Below are positions 37,501 to 47,175 of a stretch of 64,000 nucleotides of DNA, in pieces. The first letter of the stretch is position 1, and every line of letters begins with the position of its first letter. The notes below the pieces were generated by a model. The model worked only from the letters and a program-made list of their open reading frames with translations. It was not told where the DNA came from and searched no databases. Source of the stretch: Shewanella algicola. Lineage in GTDB: Bacteria > Pseudomonadota > Gammaproteobacteria > Enterobacterales > Shewanellaceae. The position numbers and the translations under genes were made by a program. The stretch lies in the NCBI RefSeq assembly GCF_014648035.1, contig NZ_BMQI01000008.1, positions 47,721-111,720 of the forward strand. The letters run 5' to 3'.

Positions 37501-40500
37501 CAGAAAATATATAAGTATCCTTACCAGATCCGCCACCTACTTCATCATTGCCTAAACCACCTTCCAATTGATCATTCCCAGCCCCCCCATATAAATAGTC
37601 ACTCCCAGCCCCCCCGAATAACTTATCATTCCCAGAGTCACCATTTAAATTGTCATTTCCAGAGCCCCCGGATAACTGATCATTATCTTGACCTCCTTGA
37701 AGCTCATCATTTCCTGAACCACCTATTAGTAGATCATTGCCGTCACCACCGAACATAGTGTCTTTACCTGAACTACCTTTTAATACATCATCACCAGATC
37801 CACCGGCAATTCTATCATCACCAGCTCCACCATCAATCACATCATCTAAATGGTCACCATATAAATAGTCATCTCCATCAGTGCCTTGAATAACCAGTTT
37901 TTGAATATCTTCGGCGACTAGTACTGAACCATCCGGCAGGACTATCTCATTCAGAGACGGCTCGTATTGATCATAAAAATAAAGTTCAAATGTGATTTTA
38001 TCGTTAGTGCCGTATATTTCTACAACTAGATCATACTCAGACCTAGATATTTTAACCTCTGAACTAGAAATATCATCAGCAAGAACGAGTCGATTATATC
38101 GACTACTAGAACTCCACACAGATTCACGAGGGATAATATCTTGTCCATCTCCCTTAGCAAAATAAATAGTATTTTCGCCTGAACCAACATTAATTATATC
38201 ATTACCGCGGCCACCAATAAGAACATCATTGCCATCACCCCCATCTAAAGTATCGTTACCATTGCCGCCTTCAACAATATCATTTCCTCTCCCCCCTTTT
38301 AGGTTATCATCGCCAAGCCCCCCTAAAAGAGTGTCATCACCATCTTGGCCATCGATAACATCATTACCACCTAGCCCCTCAATAACATCGTCACTATCAA
38401 AGCCAACAATATTGTCGTCAGCCTCGGTTCCCTGTAGTAACGATGAATTAATATATTCAGCAGACCATATTGTGCCATTTGCAAACGTTACTTGAACAAA
38501 ATCACCATAACCTCCTGTAGTGTCGAAATAGCCTCTTATGGTGATTTTATCGTCAGTATCTAGGATGCGAAAGACTAAATTAATGCCCTCACGAGCAAAT
38601 ACGACATCTTTAGGACTAATTTCGCTGGTAAAAACTAATTCATCGCTGGAGCTTCGATATCTGCTGGCACCAATGGTGTCTTGCCCATCTCCTTTGGAGA
38701 AAATATACTTGTTATAACCTACCTCACCATCAAGCAGGTCATTACCTTTACCGCCTATGAGTTGGTCATTACCTGTTCCACCTAAAACCTTGTCATTACC
38801 ACTGCCGCCATAGAGCACATCATTGCCTTCTCCGCCTTCAAGAGTGTCATCGCCCCCCTCGCCAAACAGGACATCATGACTTTCTATAACCCCTTCATGT
38901 CCACCCCAGCCCTTATCACCTTTAAGGATGTCATTGCCATCGCCACCATATAAGAAGTCGTTGCCATCACCACCGTTAATGACATTATTCCTTTCATTAC
39001 CAATAATCAGATCATTTAAAACGCCCCCTTCAGAGCTATCAAGATCATTTATAGTTGAATTTTCTGAAAGTAAGGTAAATGCACGGTCAATGGCTTGACC
39101 TTGGGTATATTCAAAATTGGTGGTATGAGTGTTACCCGTTGAATCATATGCGGAATAGGAAGCTTGTTCAGCTATGCCCATTTCACGATAGATTGAGTTA
39201 GCAAACTCTACTGTTGCGCCTTGTTCGCCAGGGTTACTTTCATCAGTTAAGCCGGTCATTAAATGCACTAATTCATGAATAAGCGCCGCTTCCAGGGTAT
39301 CTTCTACGGCTTTGCCGTTGGTGCTGATATAGGTATTGTTTTCAAGCCAGTTTAAATCGATATAAAGACCTTGGGCTACACCAGCAGCATGCTCAGCGCC
39401 GGTAGATTCCCTATTACCATTTGAAGAATAAGTTCCATTCTCAGACAAGAATATATTGATACCATCTGCAATATGGTTGATTAACATTTCTCTTGCTGTG
39501 TTAGAGGTATCAAAAATATTCGTTATAGCTGCTATGATTTGTTCTTTTGATATTAAGTCAAACTTATCATCAAAGTTTAATTTATCGATAACCTCTGTAA
39601 CAGACAGTCTTGGATGAGGATCTACCCAGCCCCCCATTTCAGTATTTTCGAGGATTATGCCAAAATCCCCATTATGAAAGTTTTCAATCTTATGGCCAAA
39701 ATCATAAAAATGGAGTGTATTAGAGCCATCCGCTTTAACTTCTAACGTTAGTCGTAGTACTCCACCATAATCAACACCATAATAATCATTTAGTACTTGG
39801 CCTTCTGCTGAAGTCATACGATAATCGTAAGCAAATAGCGTTCCGCCATTATAAGGACGATGTGAGGTAAATGTTGCACCAGTCACTTTAAAGCTATTGT
39901 CATTAATGCCGTCAGCAGTGAGGTATATTTCTCCTTGCCCATCGCTATCATAAATAACGGTTTGCGCTTTAGAGAGAAAGTACTTATCCGTGCCCTCGCC
40001 ACCGTATAGATAGTCAGGATGAGTGTGGACGGTGTAGCTACCACCATTATAGGGATCGCCAATAATAATGACTTCTCGATTAATGTGTTCGCCAGCATAA
40101 AGCGTATCATTGCCTGTACCGCCGTAAAGATGGTCAACACCTGCACCACCAATTAAGGTATCATTACCTTCTTCACCATAAAGATAGTTAATATCACCAG
40201 AACCTTGACCATTCACGATGGTATAAACATCTTCTTCGCCGGCTTCTAAGTGATCATTATCTTTGCCACCATGTAGGGTGTCAGCTCCCTTTCCGCCATA
40301 TAGAGTGTCAACTCCTTTACCGCCTTCTAAATAATCATCCCCCTCTTTACCAAGTATCGTATCATTGCCTCCACGACCATATAACCTGTCATCATTATCA
40401 GCCCCCGCAATACCATCATCATATTCAGTGCCAAATTTAATGTGCTGATAAGGCAACTCACCGTCAACACCATCGATTTGTAGGGCTAAATCTTTAAAGT

Positions 40501-41899
40501 TATTAATAGATGATGCTAAATCGGTAAAAATAAAGTTACCGTTAATGTCATTAGTGGTAAGTAAATCACCATAGTCAGTATCTTCTTCATTATATTTAGT
40601 CAGCAATTTAAGCATTGCTGCACGGTCGGTGAGATATTGCTCAGAGAAATTTTCAGCGTCTAATAAATTATCATTATTGAAAGCCTCATATAAATTGTTT
40701 CCGCCTAAAACAGCAAACGGAATCATGTTCACCAACGAATAGCGATAAGCATAACCAGCTTCATCATTGTTTTTAGAAGAATATGACAACGTATCAAAAT
40801 CAACTATCTGTAAGTTTCTATATTCATCTTTTAATACGGGGGTTAAAGATGTAGCATCAACAAACAGTAAACTTCTTAGGCGTAACAAGTTACTGTGATA
40901 GACTTTTCTCCCTTCACTTCCTGCGTCATCACTTGTTGGTGTATCAGGTAATTGCGAACCACTTAAAATGACACCAAAAATATCCAAAACTCTTTCTAAA
41001 GAGCGTTCGGGTCTATTTGAAGCAATTTCAAACAAGCTACTTAACTCTTCGAATCCAAATTTACTATCCAATGTGGAAACTATAACGCTCAAAGCCAGGC
41101 TATCAGTTAACTTATATTGGGAATGATTCGGCAAACCAGTCCCTTCTTCATTAAATAAAGGAGTTCGGTTTCCTATCTGTCCGTTGAATAAGTTTTGCGT
41201 AGTAACATTAATTCCATTTTCCGCAAAAAAATTAGTTTGCAAGTTATCTTGTGGAAATTCTCCCGTGCTAATGTCACCTAAAATAAATTCAATATTATCA
41301 AAAAATAACTCACTAGCAAGGTTAAAGCCAGCACTGTTAAAGGTATGGACACTGTCAATGGTCACAGTTCCCCCCAACAAACGAGAGAACGCAGTGGCCA
41401 AATGACCACCTAAACTATGACCATTAACCACTACATTAGTCACATCACTTAGCACCCCAGTGCCAGGTACTGGCACTCCCCATGAAAAAAATCCTCCGAC
41501 TAGCGAAATCTGTTGAGCACTATTACCTAGTGCAGTACTATTTTTTAGCCACCAATTTACCATGTCAACAATTTGATCTCGAGCCAAGCCTGATAACGTT
41601 AGATCAATATCAACACCAAAATCAGCAAGACCTTTAGTCCCCTGCATAGACACATAAACCTGACCTTCCTCACTCCGCCAAACTGTAGCATCAAAACCGC
41701 TATCATATAGATCGTTAGACTCAACGTGATCGATGACTGTAAAGTTGTTACCAATATACTCTGCTTGAGTCGGAGTCATACGCTCATTGAGAAATTCTTC
41801 TAGCTCATTCCCTGTAGTTCCACGCTCTACACTATCGTCAAGAGCATAGGTAGCATCTGCTAACAATGCATTAATATAAGCTTGGTCAATTGTTGTCAT
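34520..41899 (-). CDS. Giant RTX exoprotein with lipase-like and HExxH peptidase-like regions (2459 aa)
   Basis: The N-terminal ~300 residues look like an alpha/beta-hydrolase lipase: VNGHSLGGHLATAF has the GxSxG nucleophile Ser162. RTX block 1 starts near residue 490 (DDRLYGRGGNDTILGKEGDD). Residues 871-890 (ALIHELVHLMTGL, His875, Glu876, His879, then a downstream EFANSIYREMG) resemble M91/NleD-type zinc peptidases. From about 955 to 2390 many GGxGxDxLx repeats alternate with eight modules starting GDGxD and resembling the haemolysin-related calcium-binding domain. A DPTPDP linker lies near 1940-1965. The C-terminus (SLNLLVQAYTTLDG) is a probable type I secretion signal. It starts 2 bp after the 172-aa gene, with GGAG upstream. 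Secreted, calcium-dependent; target unknown. Confidence 0.88.
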   Translation of the reverse strand: MTTIDQAYINALLADATYALDDSVERGTTGNELEEFLNERMTPTQAEYIGNNFTVIDHVESNDLYDSGFDATVWRSEEGQVYVSMQGTKGLADFGVDIDLTLSGLARDQIVDMVNWWLKNSTALGNSAQQISLVGGFFSWGVPVPGTGVLSDVTNVVVNGHSLGGHLATAFSRLLGGTVTIDSVHTFNSAGFNLASELFFDNIEFILGDISTGEFPQDNLQTNFFAENGINVTTQNLFNGQIGNRTPLFNEEGTGLPNHSQYKLTDSLALSVIVSTLDSKFGFEELSSLFEIASNRPERSLERVLDIFGVILSGSQLPDTPTSDDAGSEGRKVYHSNLLRLRSLLFVDATSLTPVLKDEYRNLQIVDFDTLSYSSKNNDEAGYAYRYSLVNMIPFAVLGGNNLYEAFNNDNLLDAENFSEQYLTDRAAMLKLLTKYNEEDTDYGDLLTTNDINGNFIFTDLASSINNFKDLALQIDGVDGELPYQHIKFGTEYDDGIAGADNDDRLYGRGGNDTILGKEGDDYLEGGKGVDTLYGGKGADTLHGGKDNDHLEAGEEDVYTIVNGQGSGDINYLYGEEGNDTLIGGAGVDHLYGGTGNDTLYAGEHINREVIIIGDPYNGGSYTVHTHPDYLYGGEGTDKYFLSKAQTVIYDSDGQGEIYLTADGINDNSFKVTGATFTSHRPYNGGTLFAYDYRMTSAEGQVLNDYYGVDYGGVLRLTLEVKADGSNTLHFYDFGHKIENFHNGDFGIILENTEMGGWVDPHPRLSVTEVIDKLNFDDKFDLISKEQIIAAITNIFDTSNTAREMLINHIADGINIFLSENGTYSSNGNRESTGAEHAAGVAQGLYIDLNWLENNTYISTNGKAVEDTLEAALIHELVHLMTGLTDESNPGEQGATVEFANSIYREMGIAEQASYSAYDSTGNTHTTNFEYTQGQAIDRAFTLLSENSTINDLDSSEGGVLNDLIIGNERNNVINGGDGNDFLYGGDGNDILKGDKGWGGHEGVIESHDVLFGEGGDDTLEGGEGNDVLYGGSGNDKVLGGTGNDQLIGGKGNDLLDGEVGYNKYIFSKGDGQDTIGASRYRSSSDELVFTSEISPKDVVFAREGINLVFRILDTDDKITIRGYFDTTGGYGDFVQVTFANGTIWSAEYINSSLLQGTEADDNIVGFDSDDVIEGLGGNDVIDGQDGDDTLLGGLGDDNLKGGRGNDIVEGGNGNDTLDGGDGNDVLIGGRGNDIINVGSGENTIYFAKGDGQDIIPRESVWSSSSRYNRLVLADDISSSEVKISRSEYDLVVEIYGTNDKITFELYFYDQYEPSLNEIVLPDGSVLVAEDIQKLVIQGTDGDDYLYGDHLDDVIDGGAGDDRIAGGSGDDVLKGSSGKDTMFGGDGNDLLIGGSGNDELQGGQDNDQLSGGSGNDNLNGDSGNDKLFGGAGSDYLYGGAGNDQLEGGLGNDEVGGGSGKDTYIFSAGDGKDTFSDYDSVDGNSIANQDIVVFKNIKSTDIYATQVGDDLILTFKDSTDQITIENQFRDFDRNSGVDYDIELFEFSDGVVWQANDLYQNSLKTSNADDVITAFDWADTIKGGLGNDIIYGQGGDDKLYGDEGDDILKGGMGNDLLVGGEGNDTLEGGNGSDRLEGGAGDDTLISFDDIYDKSSKILIGGKGNDTIYGSFGNDTYQFNLGDGQDRIIATRKEQAYSNFTASNDTLIFGEGIAAADLSFERHGDDILINVANGGDSITIENWFLSYTEHFLVNNFQFSDGSSLTVTEINDLVVQLGTDIGDQLIGSANDDRISGLGGDDQLFGQGGHDTLSGGNGSDYLDGGSGNDELFGDAGNDTLRGNTGDDTLIGGLGNDSYLIYSGDGHDTLDVSEGGQDNLFLQDINFDQVRFTQDGDDLLLLIGDGASQSIRVSKHFTGGESALDNIKTADGHWLNTAYINALINVEPDPTPDPTPDPEPTPDPDPTPSVGGPDVIVGNISNDVLVGGAGNDTLTGGKGNDVLFGGTGDDIFIFAKGDGQDVIEISTGVNIIEFASGISWQDVAQNLSKYGDDLILKIAGGPDQITITDFFLYGSNIMSDFKFADGSNLTPSQIFGAYGLPVASATPPPTPEVTFGDLADNTMNGTSGNDILNGQSGDDILTGGRGNDTLIGGLGNDTFVLSKGDGQDIVNASGGGVDSILFKTGISFNDIASSLMKMGDDLVLGSGDSQVTITNFFLGGDYAVDSFIFESGGQLSAAQIFGAYGLSIPDVEESDQTMNLPDLREFTEIIRGNNSSQGLFGSSDDELLLAEGGDDVLSGGAGNDTLIGGSGNDKYLFALGDGQDVINNYDTGATNTDVLSFGPGILSSQVSASRRDDDLVLQVNGTEDQVTVEGYFINNGDSDYSLASITFEDGTSWNMDDVTQLTVVPASLNRDASPLYSDNSSLDFSLNLLVQAYTTLDGDEGEEIGDFKNNRVNQLPIIEHY

Positions 41900-41901
41900 G
41901 A

Positions 41902-42420
41902 TTATTCTCCATAATAATTTTTAGTATCTTCCGTAATATTTAGTTTTTTAATTATTGAAACTGGTTTTTTAGCTCCACATGAACCATCAAACGTATATGG
42001 GGGGCTGCCTTGAGGAAAGCCGATCAAGTGGCTTAGCCACCCTCCTTTAGCATTAAAATATGTGTATTTGATTAGTGTTTTTCCAGTTCTTGAATCAACC
42101 CAATCCCTCACGTCCGCTCTAATGGGGATAATCTTGTGAATTATTTGATCGTCTTGCCTTACTAACTGTATGGTTGCATTTCTGGCACTCTCGTAGTCAA
42201 TGAAAACCGCAGTATTTTCAGCACATAGTTTTCTAAACTGAAACCCTCCTGCAATATCATCCACAACAGGCATAACAAATATAAAAATAAAGCATATGAC
42301 TTGCACAACTTGTTTCTTATTGCCTTTCGGCAATCGTATTTTTAATACAAACCAATCTGTCAATTTTTTTGTGACGTAAAACCAAAAAACCAGTATTAAA
42401 ATCAGGATTATTCCACTCAT
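41902..42420 (-). CDS. 172-aa two-TM protein coupled to the RTX gene (candidate immunity or secretion accessory)
   Basis: Two hydrophobic segments (SGIILILILVFWFYV and VQVICFIFIFVMPVV) separated by a basic loop, then a ~110-residue soluble domain with three Cys (KLCAENTAVF; GSCGAKKP). Its stop codon is 2 bases from the RTX start, and the RTX ribosome binding site lies inside its 3' end, so the two are translationally coupled. It stands between the membrane-fusion protein and the exoprotein, where activating acyltransferases or immunity proteins are sometimes found; no acyltransferase motif is visible. Function not recognised. Confidence 0.65.
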   Translation of the reverse strand: MSGIILILILVFWFYVTKKLTDWFVLKIRLPKGNKKQVVQVICFIFIFVMPVVDDIAGGFQFRKLCAENTAVFIDYESARNATIQLVRQDDQIIHKIIPIRADVRDWVDSRTGKTLIKYTYFNAKGGWLSHLIGFPQGSPPYTFDGSCGAKKPVSIIKKLNITEDTKNYYGE

Positions 42421-42476
42421 ATAACATCCAAGTTTGTTAAATTAATATAACGTCAAGAGCATATTCACAACACTCT

Positions 42477-43949
42477 TCACCTTTCTCGCGCCCCTTCACT
42501 CACACCTCGCATTAACGGTGCTAATAAAAACTCCATTAATCGTCGTGTGCCGGTTTTTACTTCAACCGTGACTGACATGCCAGGCTTTAATTTAACCCAT
42601 TTACCATTTACATTTATTTCATCGGTCGCTAATGACGCTTTGAGCGGAAACAGTAAACCCAGTTGCTCATGCTCAATGGCATCGGCAGAAATATCGCTGA
42701 CTTCACCATCAATGACGCCGTATTTAGTAAATGGAAAACTGTCTATTTTGATTTCAGCAATCTGCCCGATATGCACAAAGCCAATGTCTTTATTTAATAA
42801 TCCAGCTTCGACCTCAAGCTGCTGACCACCTTGCTCACTGAGCGGCACGATTTTTAATAGCTCTTGCGCCGGTGTGACGATGCCGCCAATGGTGGCAATA
42901 CTTAGCTCTTCAACCACGCCATCAACGGGGGAAATGAGCACCCTTAGCCGCGTTAGACGGTTTGCTTTGCTCAGCTCTTGCTTAATGCTTTCACTCTGTC
43001 TTGTCAGTTGGTTAATTTCTTGTAAGGTATTACGGCGCGCTTCTGACAGATAGGCGTGGAGGTTTTGCTGAGCAGAGACGATGCTTGCGGTCATTTGTTC
43101 TACATTGGCACGCTTCAATAACAAGGTTTCTTCTTGGTCAATACGCTGCTGTTTTAATTCTAAATATTGATTACGCGATACGGCCGAGGTGCCCAGCAAC
43201 GCGTAATAACTTTGTTCTCGTTCAATCACTATTGGCATTGTTTTCTCTAGGCGACCAACATCTATCAGCATCGACTTTTTCTCCGCCGTCAACTTGGTAA
43301 TCTCACTGTTAAAACTGTTTAGCTTGGACTGATATTCTTGCCAAATACTCTCCAGTAACAGACGTTGATTAATGGGTAATTCTGAAGTGTTAGATGTGGC
43401 AACCTTTGGTTCAATGACGTTTGATAAAGTCTTGTTTGATATAATATCGTTTGAAGTAAAGGAATCCATTTCAGCACTATTAATAACAGCATCCTGGTTA
43501 ACAACAGCATCTAACTTAGCTAAAAATGCTTTGTGACGGGCTAAATCTTCAATATATCCATGCCATTCACTACTAAATCTGTCGGCATCGGCTTGACTAG
43601 AAGTGTTATCGAGTGCGATGAGTTTCTCACCAGCTTTAACGTACTGACCTTCTTTAACAAAAATCGCTTTAACCACGCCGGTCTCTAGCGGCTGAATAAC
43701 TTTCACTTGGCCACTTGGCACAATTTTGCCCTGTGCTGTGGCGATAATGTCAATCTCAGCCCATGATGCCCATACAATCAACGTGACCATTAAAGCCATA
43801 ATGATCCACAACAAAGATCGACTCCATTTAACCGGTGGCGCAGCTTGGATCTCAAGCGCTGCAGGCAAAAAGGCCAGTTTTTCTTTTGCTAATTTACGAT
43901 GGGCAAGCTTAATTGCTTCTTCTGTTTGAGGCTCAGGTTGATGAGACAT
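42477..43949 (-). CDS. Type I secretion membrane-fusion protein (HlyD family)
   Basis: About 490 aa from MSHQPEPQ at 43949 (19 upstream in-frame codons lie within the previous gene). One TM helix (SLLWIIMALMVTLIVWASWA), then AQGKIVPSGQVKVIQPLETG and VKEGQYVKAGEKLIALD form the split biotinyl/lipoyl motif, then a long coiled coil (about residues 190-345), then VISPVDGVVEELSIATIGG. It links the ABC transporter to a TolC-type channel. It overlaps the transporter gene by 17 bases. Confidence 0.95.
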   Translation of the reverse strand: MSHQPEPQTEEAIKLAHRKLAKEKLAFLPAALEIQAAPPVKWSRSLLWIIMALMVTLIVWASWAEIDIIATAQGKIVPSGQVKVIQPLETGVVKAIFVKEGQYVKAGEKLIALDNTSSQADADRFSSEWHGYIEDLARHKAFLAKLDAVVNQDAVINSAEMDSFTSNDIISNKTLSNVIEPKVATSNTSELPINQRLLLESIWQEYQSKLNSFNSEITKLTAEKKSMLIDVGRLEKTMPIVIEREQSYYALLGTSAVSRNQYLELKQQRIDQEETLLLKRANVEQMTASIVSAQQNLHAYLSEARRNTLQEINQLTRQSESIKQELSKANRLTRLRVLISPVDGVVEELSIATIGGIVTPAQELLKIVPLSEQGGQQLEVEAGLLNKDIGFVHIGQIAEIKIDSFPFTKYGVIDGEVSDISADAIEHEQLGLLFPLKASLATDEINVNGKWVKLKPGMSVTVEVKTGTRRLMEFLLAPLMRGVSEGARER

Positions 43950-46194
43950 TATGACCATCCACGTTAGGTTTATTTTGTACAATGGGATGTATCGGCGCTT
44001 GCGCAATTGGTTTAGCCGCTATACCTAATCCATGGTGGTTTTGCAACGAGTTCAGTTGTGCATAGATGCCGCCGTGATCAACGAGCTGTTGATGATTACC
44101 TTGTTCAGCTAGCCTTCCTTTATCTATCACCATAATACGATTAGCATCTTTTACTGCAGATAACCGATGAGCGATAATAAATACCGTTCGACCTTGACTG
44201 ATACGGCGCATATTAGCTTGAATAATACTTTCTGATTCATAATCCAGTGCACTGGTAGCTTCATCAAAAATCAGTATTTTAGGATTAGTCACCAATGCTC
44301 TCGCTATCGCCACACGTTGTCGTTGACCGCCTGATAATGACGAACCTTGTTCACCAATTACAGTATCGTAGCCTTCTGGTAATTCTAAAATAAAATCATG
44401 GGCACCACTAAGTTGCGCCGCATTCACCACTTGCTCCATTGGCATACTAGGGTCAACTAGGGCAATATTTTCTCTAACGGTGAGGTTGAATAAAAAGTTT
44501 TCTTGTAGAACAACCCCTACTTGCCTGCGAAGCCATGCAGGTTCAACCATGGCCAAATCAACACCATCAATAAGCACTCGGCCTGCTTCGGGTACATATA
44601 ATCTTTGTATTAACTTGGTTAAGGTACTTTTACCTGAGCCTGAACGGCCAACAATACCAATCACTTCACCGGGTTGGCACTCGAAGCTGATATTATTGAG
44701 TACCGGAGCCCGGTTGGGGGCATAACGAAATAACACATCGTTAAATATCACTTTTCCCTTTATATCAGGCAAGGTGGCACGATTTGGGTTATAACTAGGT
44801 TCTGATGGTGAGTTAAGTACATCGCCTAAACGTTGTAATGAAATATTCGCTTGTTGAAAATCCTGCCATAGATTAACTAAACGCATAATGGGCCCACTTA
44901 CACGCTGAGCCAACATGTTAAACGCAATGAACTGCCCTATGCTTAACTCTCCCGAAACTACCGCAATAGAACCAAAATAAAGCGTTAACAAACCGCCAAT
45001 CTTGTTGATGTATGCAGCCACTTGACTGTATATATTGTTCAAGTTACTCGTTTTAAAAGAGATGTTAACGTAATCTGCCAGCTTATCTTCCCAGCTATTA
45101 CGAAGTTGTGGCTCTACAGCCATGGCTTTAATGGTTTCAACACCATTGACTGACTCGACTAGAAATGAATGATTTTCTGCACTGCGTTGAAATTTTTCAT
45201 TTAATCGCTTACGTAAGGTTGGAGTAATAATTAAAGACAGAGCAAGGTAGAAAGGAATAGTGCCAATAATTATCCATGTAAGTAGTGGTGCGTAATAAAA
45301 CATGACTCCGAAAAAGACAAAGCTAAAAAATACATCTAGCACAACCGTTAACGATGAACCGGTTAAAAATTCGCGGATACTATCGAGCTCTTTCACTCGA
45401 GCAACCGTATCGCCTACTCTACGACTATTGAAGTAAGCTACCGGCAATGACAGCATATGCTTATATAGCTTACTGCCTAGCTCAACATCTACGCGATTGG
45501 TTGTATGCGAAAAAACATAAGTACGAAGCCCGGTCAGTATCACTTCAAAAGTGATGACAATAAAAAAGCCAACGGCAAGCACATCAAGCGTAGTCATGCC
45601 TTTATGCACTAGTACTTTATCAATTACCACTTGGAAGAATATAGGGGAAGCTAACCCAACTAACTGAATGAAAAAAGATGCCATAAAAACATCGTTAAAA
45701 TAGGATTTGTATTTAATCAGTGCGGGAATAAACCAGGAGAAACCAAATGTAGCACTTTCTGTCATAACACCACTGATTAATGAGCTACGTTTTGACAATA
45801 GTAACAAATCACCATTCCAAAACTCGTTAAGCGCATCGAAAGTATAAGTAATAGGACTAGTGCTAGCGTCAGTTAAGTCTTGGACTAAGACTTCGTCATT
45901 CGTAACCTTGACGATAATGAAAAAGTGACCATCAATATGTCGCGCTATAGCGGGTAATACATGGTCGGTAAGTTTATCTGCTGTATCTGTAATTAATTTG
46001 GCTTTTAAACCGAGACTTTTAGCCGCACGAACTAAATTAATATCTGTCAGGGGCGAGTTCGTATCATCTGCATCATTGAATTGAAATTCACGCAGCAGTG
46101 CACTCGGCTCAGCGGGGATTTGGTGAAAACGGGCAACCAATGATAAACATTGGATCCCTGAAGAAAAATTGCTCGACATCTTATCCTGAGTCAT
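43933..46194 (-). CDS. Type I secretion ABC transporter (HlyB-like, with C39-like domain)
   Basis: About 753 aa from the ATG at 46194, which has AAGGA 5 bp upstream; the 44 in-frame codons before it are poor. The N-terminal ~130 residues are a C39-like domain whose catalytic Cys is replaced by Ser (SSGIQCLSLVARFH against the usual DCGxACL), which marks a non-cleaving substrate-docking domain. Six TM helices follow. NBD motifs: Walker A GRSGSGKST, signature LSGGQRQRVAIARAL, Walker B ILIFDEATSALD, H-loop IAHRLS. It exports the RTX protein encoded downstream without leader cleavage (inferred). Confidence 0.95.
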   Translation of the reverse strand: MTQDKMSSNFSSGIQCLSLVARFHQIPAEPSALLREFQFNDADDTNSPLTDINLVRAAKSLGLKAKLITDTADKLTDHVLPAIARHIDGHFFIIVKVTNDEVLVQDLTDASTSPITYTFDALNEFWNGDLLLLSKRSSLISGVMTESATFGFSWFIPALIKYKSYFNDVFMASFFIQLVGLASPIFFQVVIDKVLVHKGMTTLDVLAVGFFIVITFEVILTGLRTYVFSHTTNRVDVELGSKLYKHMLSLPVAYFNSRRVGDTVARVKELDSIREFLTGSSLTVVLDVFFSFVFFGVMFYYAPLLTWIIIGTIPFYLALSLIITPTLRKRLNEKFQRSAENHSFLVESVNGVETIKAMAVEPQLRNSWEDKLADYVNISFKTSNLNNIYSQVAAYINKIGGLLTLYFGSIAVVSGELSIGQFIAFNMLAQRVSGPIMRLVNLWQDFQQANISLQRLGDVLNSPSEPSYNPNRATLPDIKGKVIFNDVLFRYAPNRAPVLNNISFECQPGEVIGIVGRSGSGKSTLTKLIQRLYVPEAGRVLIDGVDLAMVEPAWLRRQVGVVLQENFLFNLTVRENIALVDPSMPMEQVVNAAQLSGAHDFILELPEGYDTVIGEQGSSLSGGQRQRVAIARALVTNPKILIFDEATSALDYESESIIQANMRRISQGRTVFIIAHRLSAVKDANRIMVIDKGRLAEQGNHQQLVDHGGIYAQLNSLQNHHGLGIAAKPIAQAPIHPIVQNKPNVDGHNVSST

Positions 46195-46515
46195 CTTCGT
46201 CCTTGATGGCGAAAATATACACGAAACACAACATACCCGCAACACGCGTAAGTACTTGTTGCAAAGATATTTAACACACAGTGCAGATAGTGAATGAACC
46301 GCCAATCTAACGCCATTCGTAAACAAATACTAAAGCGTATTTGTTGCCTTCACCCACTAAGAATAAACTTTCAATAAATTAAAATTTTAAGTTCTGTACT
46401 AGTGAAAGTAGCAAAATTTGATCACTGGCCCAAAGGAACTAGACCTCAAAAGAGTGCAAGAGCTCGGAAAGGATACAGACTTTTCATTTCCTCAGAAAAG
46501 CCTGTATCAGTACTT

Positions 46516-46590
46516 CTAGCAATCTGTTTGCTCTGAGAGCCTCAAAGCATCTTCCAGTTCAACGCCAAGGTAACGAATGGTGTTATCTAG
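46516..46590 (-). pseudogene. Remnant: last 24 codons of a tyrosine recombinase
   Basis: The minus strand reads LDNTIRYLGVELEDALRLSE and then QTDC plus stop, 20 of 24 residues identical to the end of the integrase at 48835-49428. Upstream of this point homology stops abruptly. It includes the catalytic-Tyr region (IRYLG). It is in the 462-bp spacer before the transporter gene, which otherwise shows no gene. Confidence 0.8.
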
Positions 46591-46656
46591 CTCCCATTCA
46601 ATCCAACGGCATCGGATGATGGTTGGCTACTACGTGCTTCTAAGTTATCGGAAAAA

Positions 46657-46923
46657 ATGAATTTAGAAATCATCCCTAACTTAAGAGACAAGGGATGGCA
46701 GTGCCATTCGTTCACTGACCCAGTCAAGGAAGGTGAATACATTACAGTAAAAGCATCTAAAGGCGATCGTGAGATTAAAATCTCTTTGCTCTATACATGT
46801 GCTACTGGAAATGACATTTATAAAGAACTTGATAAGTCCTGTGATTTTATTCTTTATCAAGGAGCATATTACACACCAAGAGAGCTATGCGTTTGGCGTG
46901 ATGGCAAGTGTCCTCCCACTTAA
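46657..46923 (+). CDS. Small hypothetical protein (88 aa)
   Basis: Soluble, no signal peptide, five Cys (positions include TCAT, KSCDF, ELCVW, GKCPP). ATG at 46657 follows a weak GGA. The frame is open for another 22 codons upstream, back to just after the integrase remnant, without a start codon (ending DDGWLLRASKLSEK), so it may be the 3' part of a gene cut at the recombination scar. No family recognised. Confidence 0.4.
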   Translation: MNLEIIPNLRDKGWQCHSFTDPVKEGEYITVKASKGDREIKISLLYTCATGNDIYKELDKSCDFILYQGAYYTPRELCVWRDGKCPPT

Positions 46924-47175
46924 CGCATGGATTACACCTGACTAGCAAGTGATCTTGCTACGAACTTGACGCCCCAATACTGCTCGCACTTACTTATACT
47001 TCGAAATACCTTACGAGGTAGAAGAGAAATTAAGGCAAACAATAAGCATTAAGATTGTTGCGATGCCATTACTCTAAAAACGTTTGGGTCAAAAGTTGAG
47101 TCAATTATGAACAACTGACTTAACGGTGGACAGCGCCGAGCCTGTTATTCTTTACCGACTCTAATTTAAATATGC

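Noticed and set aside
35379..38495. Several plus-strand ORFs of 70-90 codons rich in Pro and Ser inside the RTX gene
   Set aside because: They are antisense shadows of the Gly/Asp-rich nonapeptide repeats and have no ribosome binding sites.
36000..41000. Dense short repeats that could suggest a CRISPR or satellite array
   Set aside because: The repeats are in-frame codons of RTX nonapeptides, vary in sequence and have no spacers.
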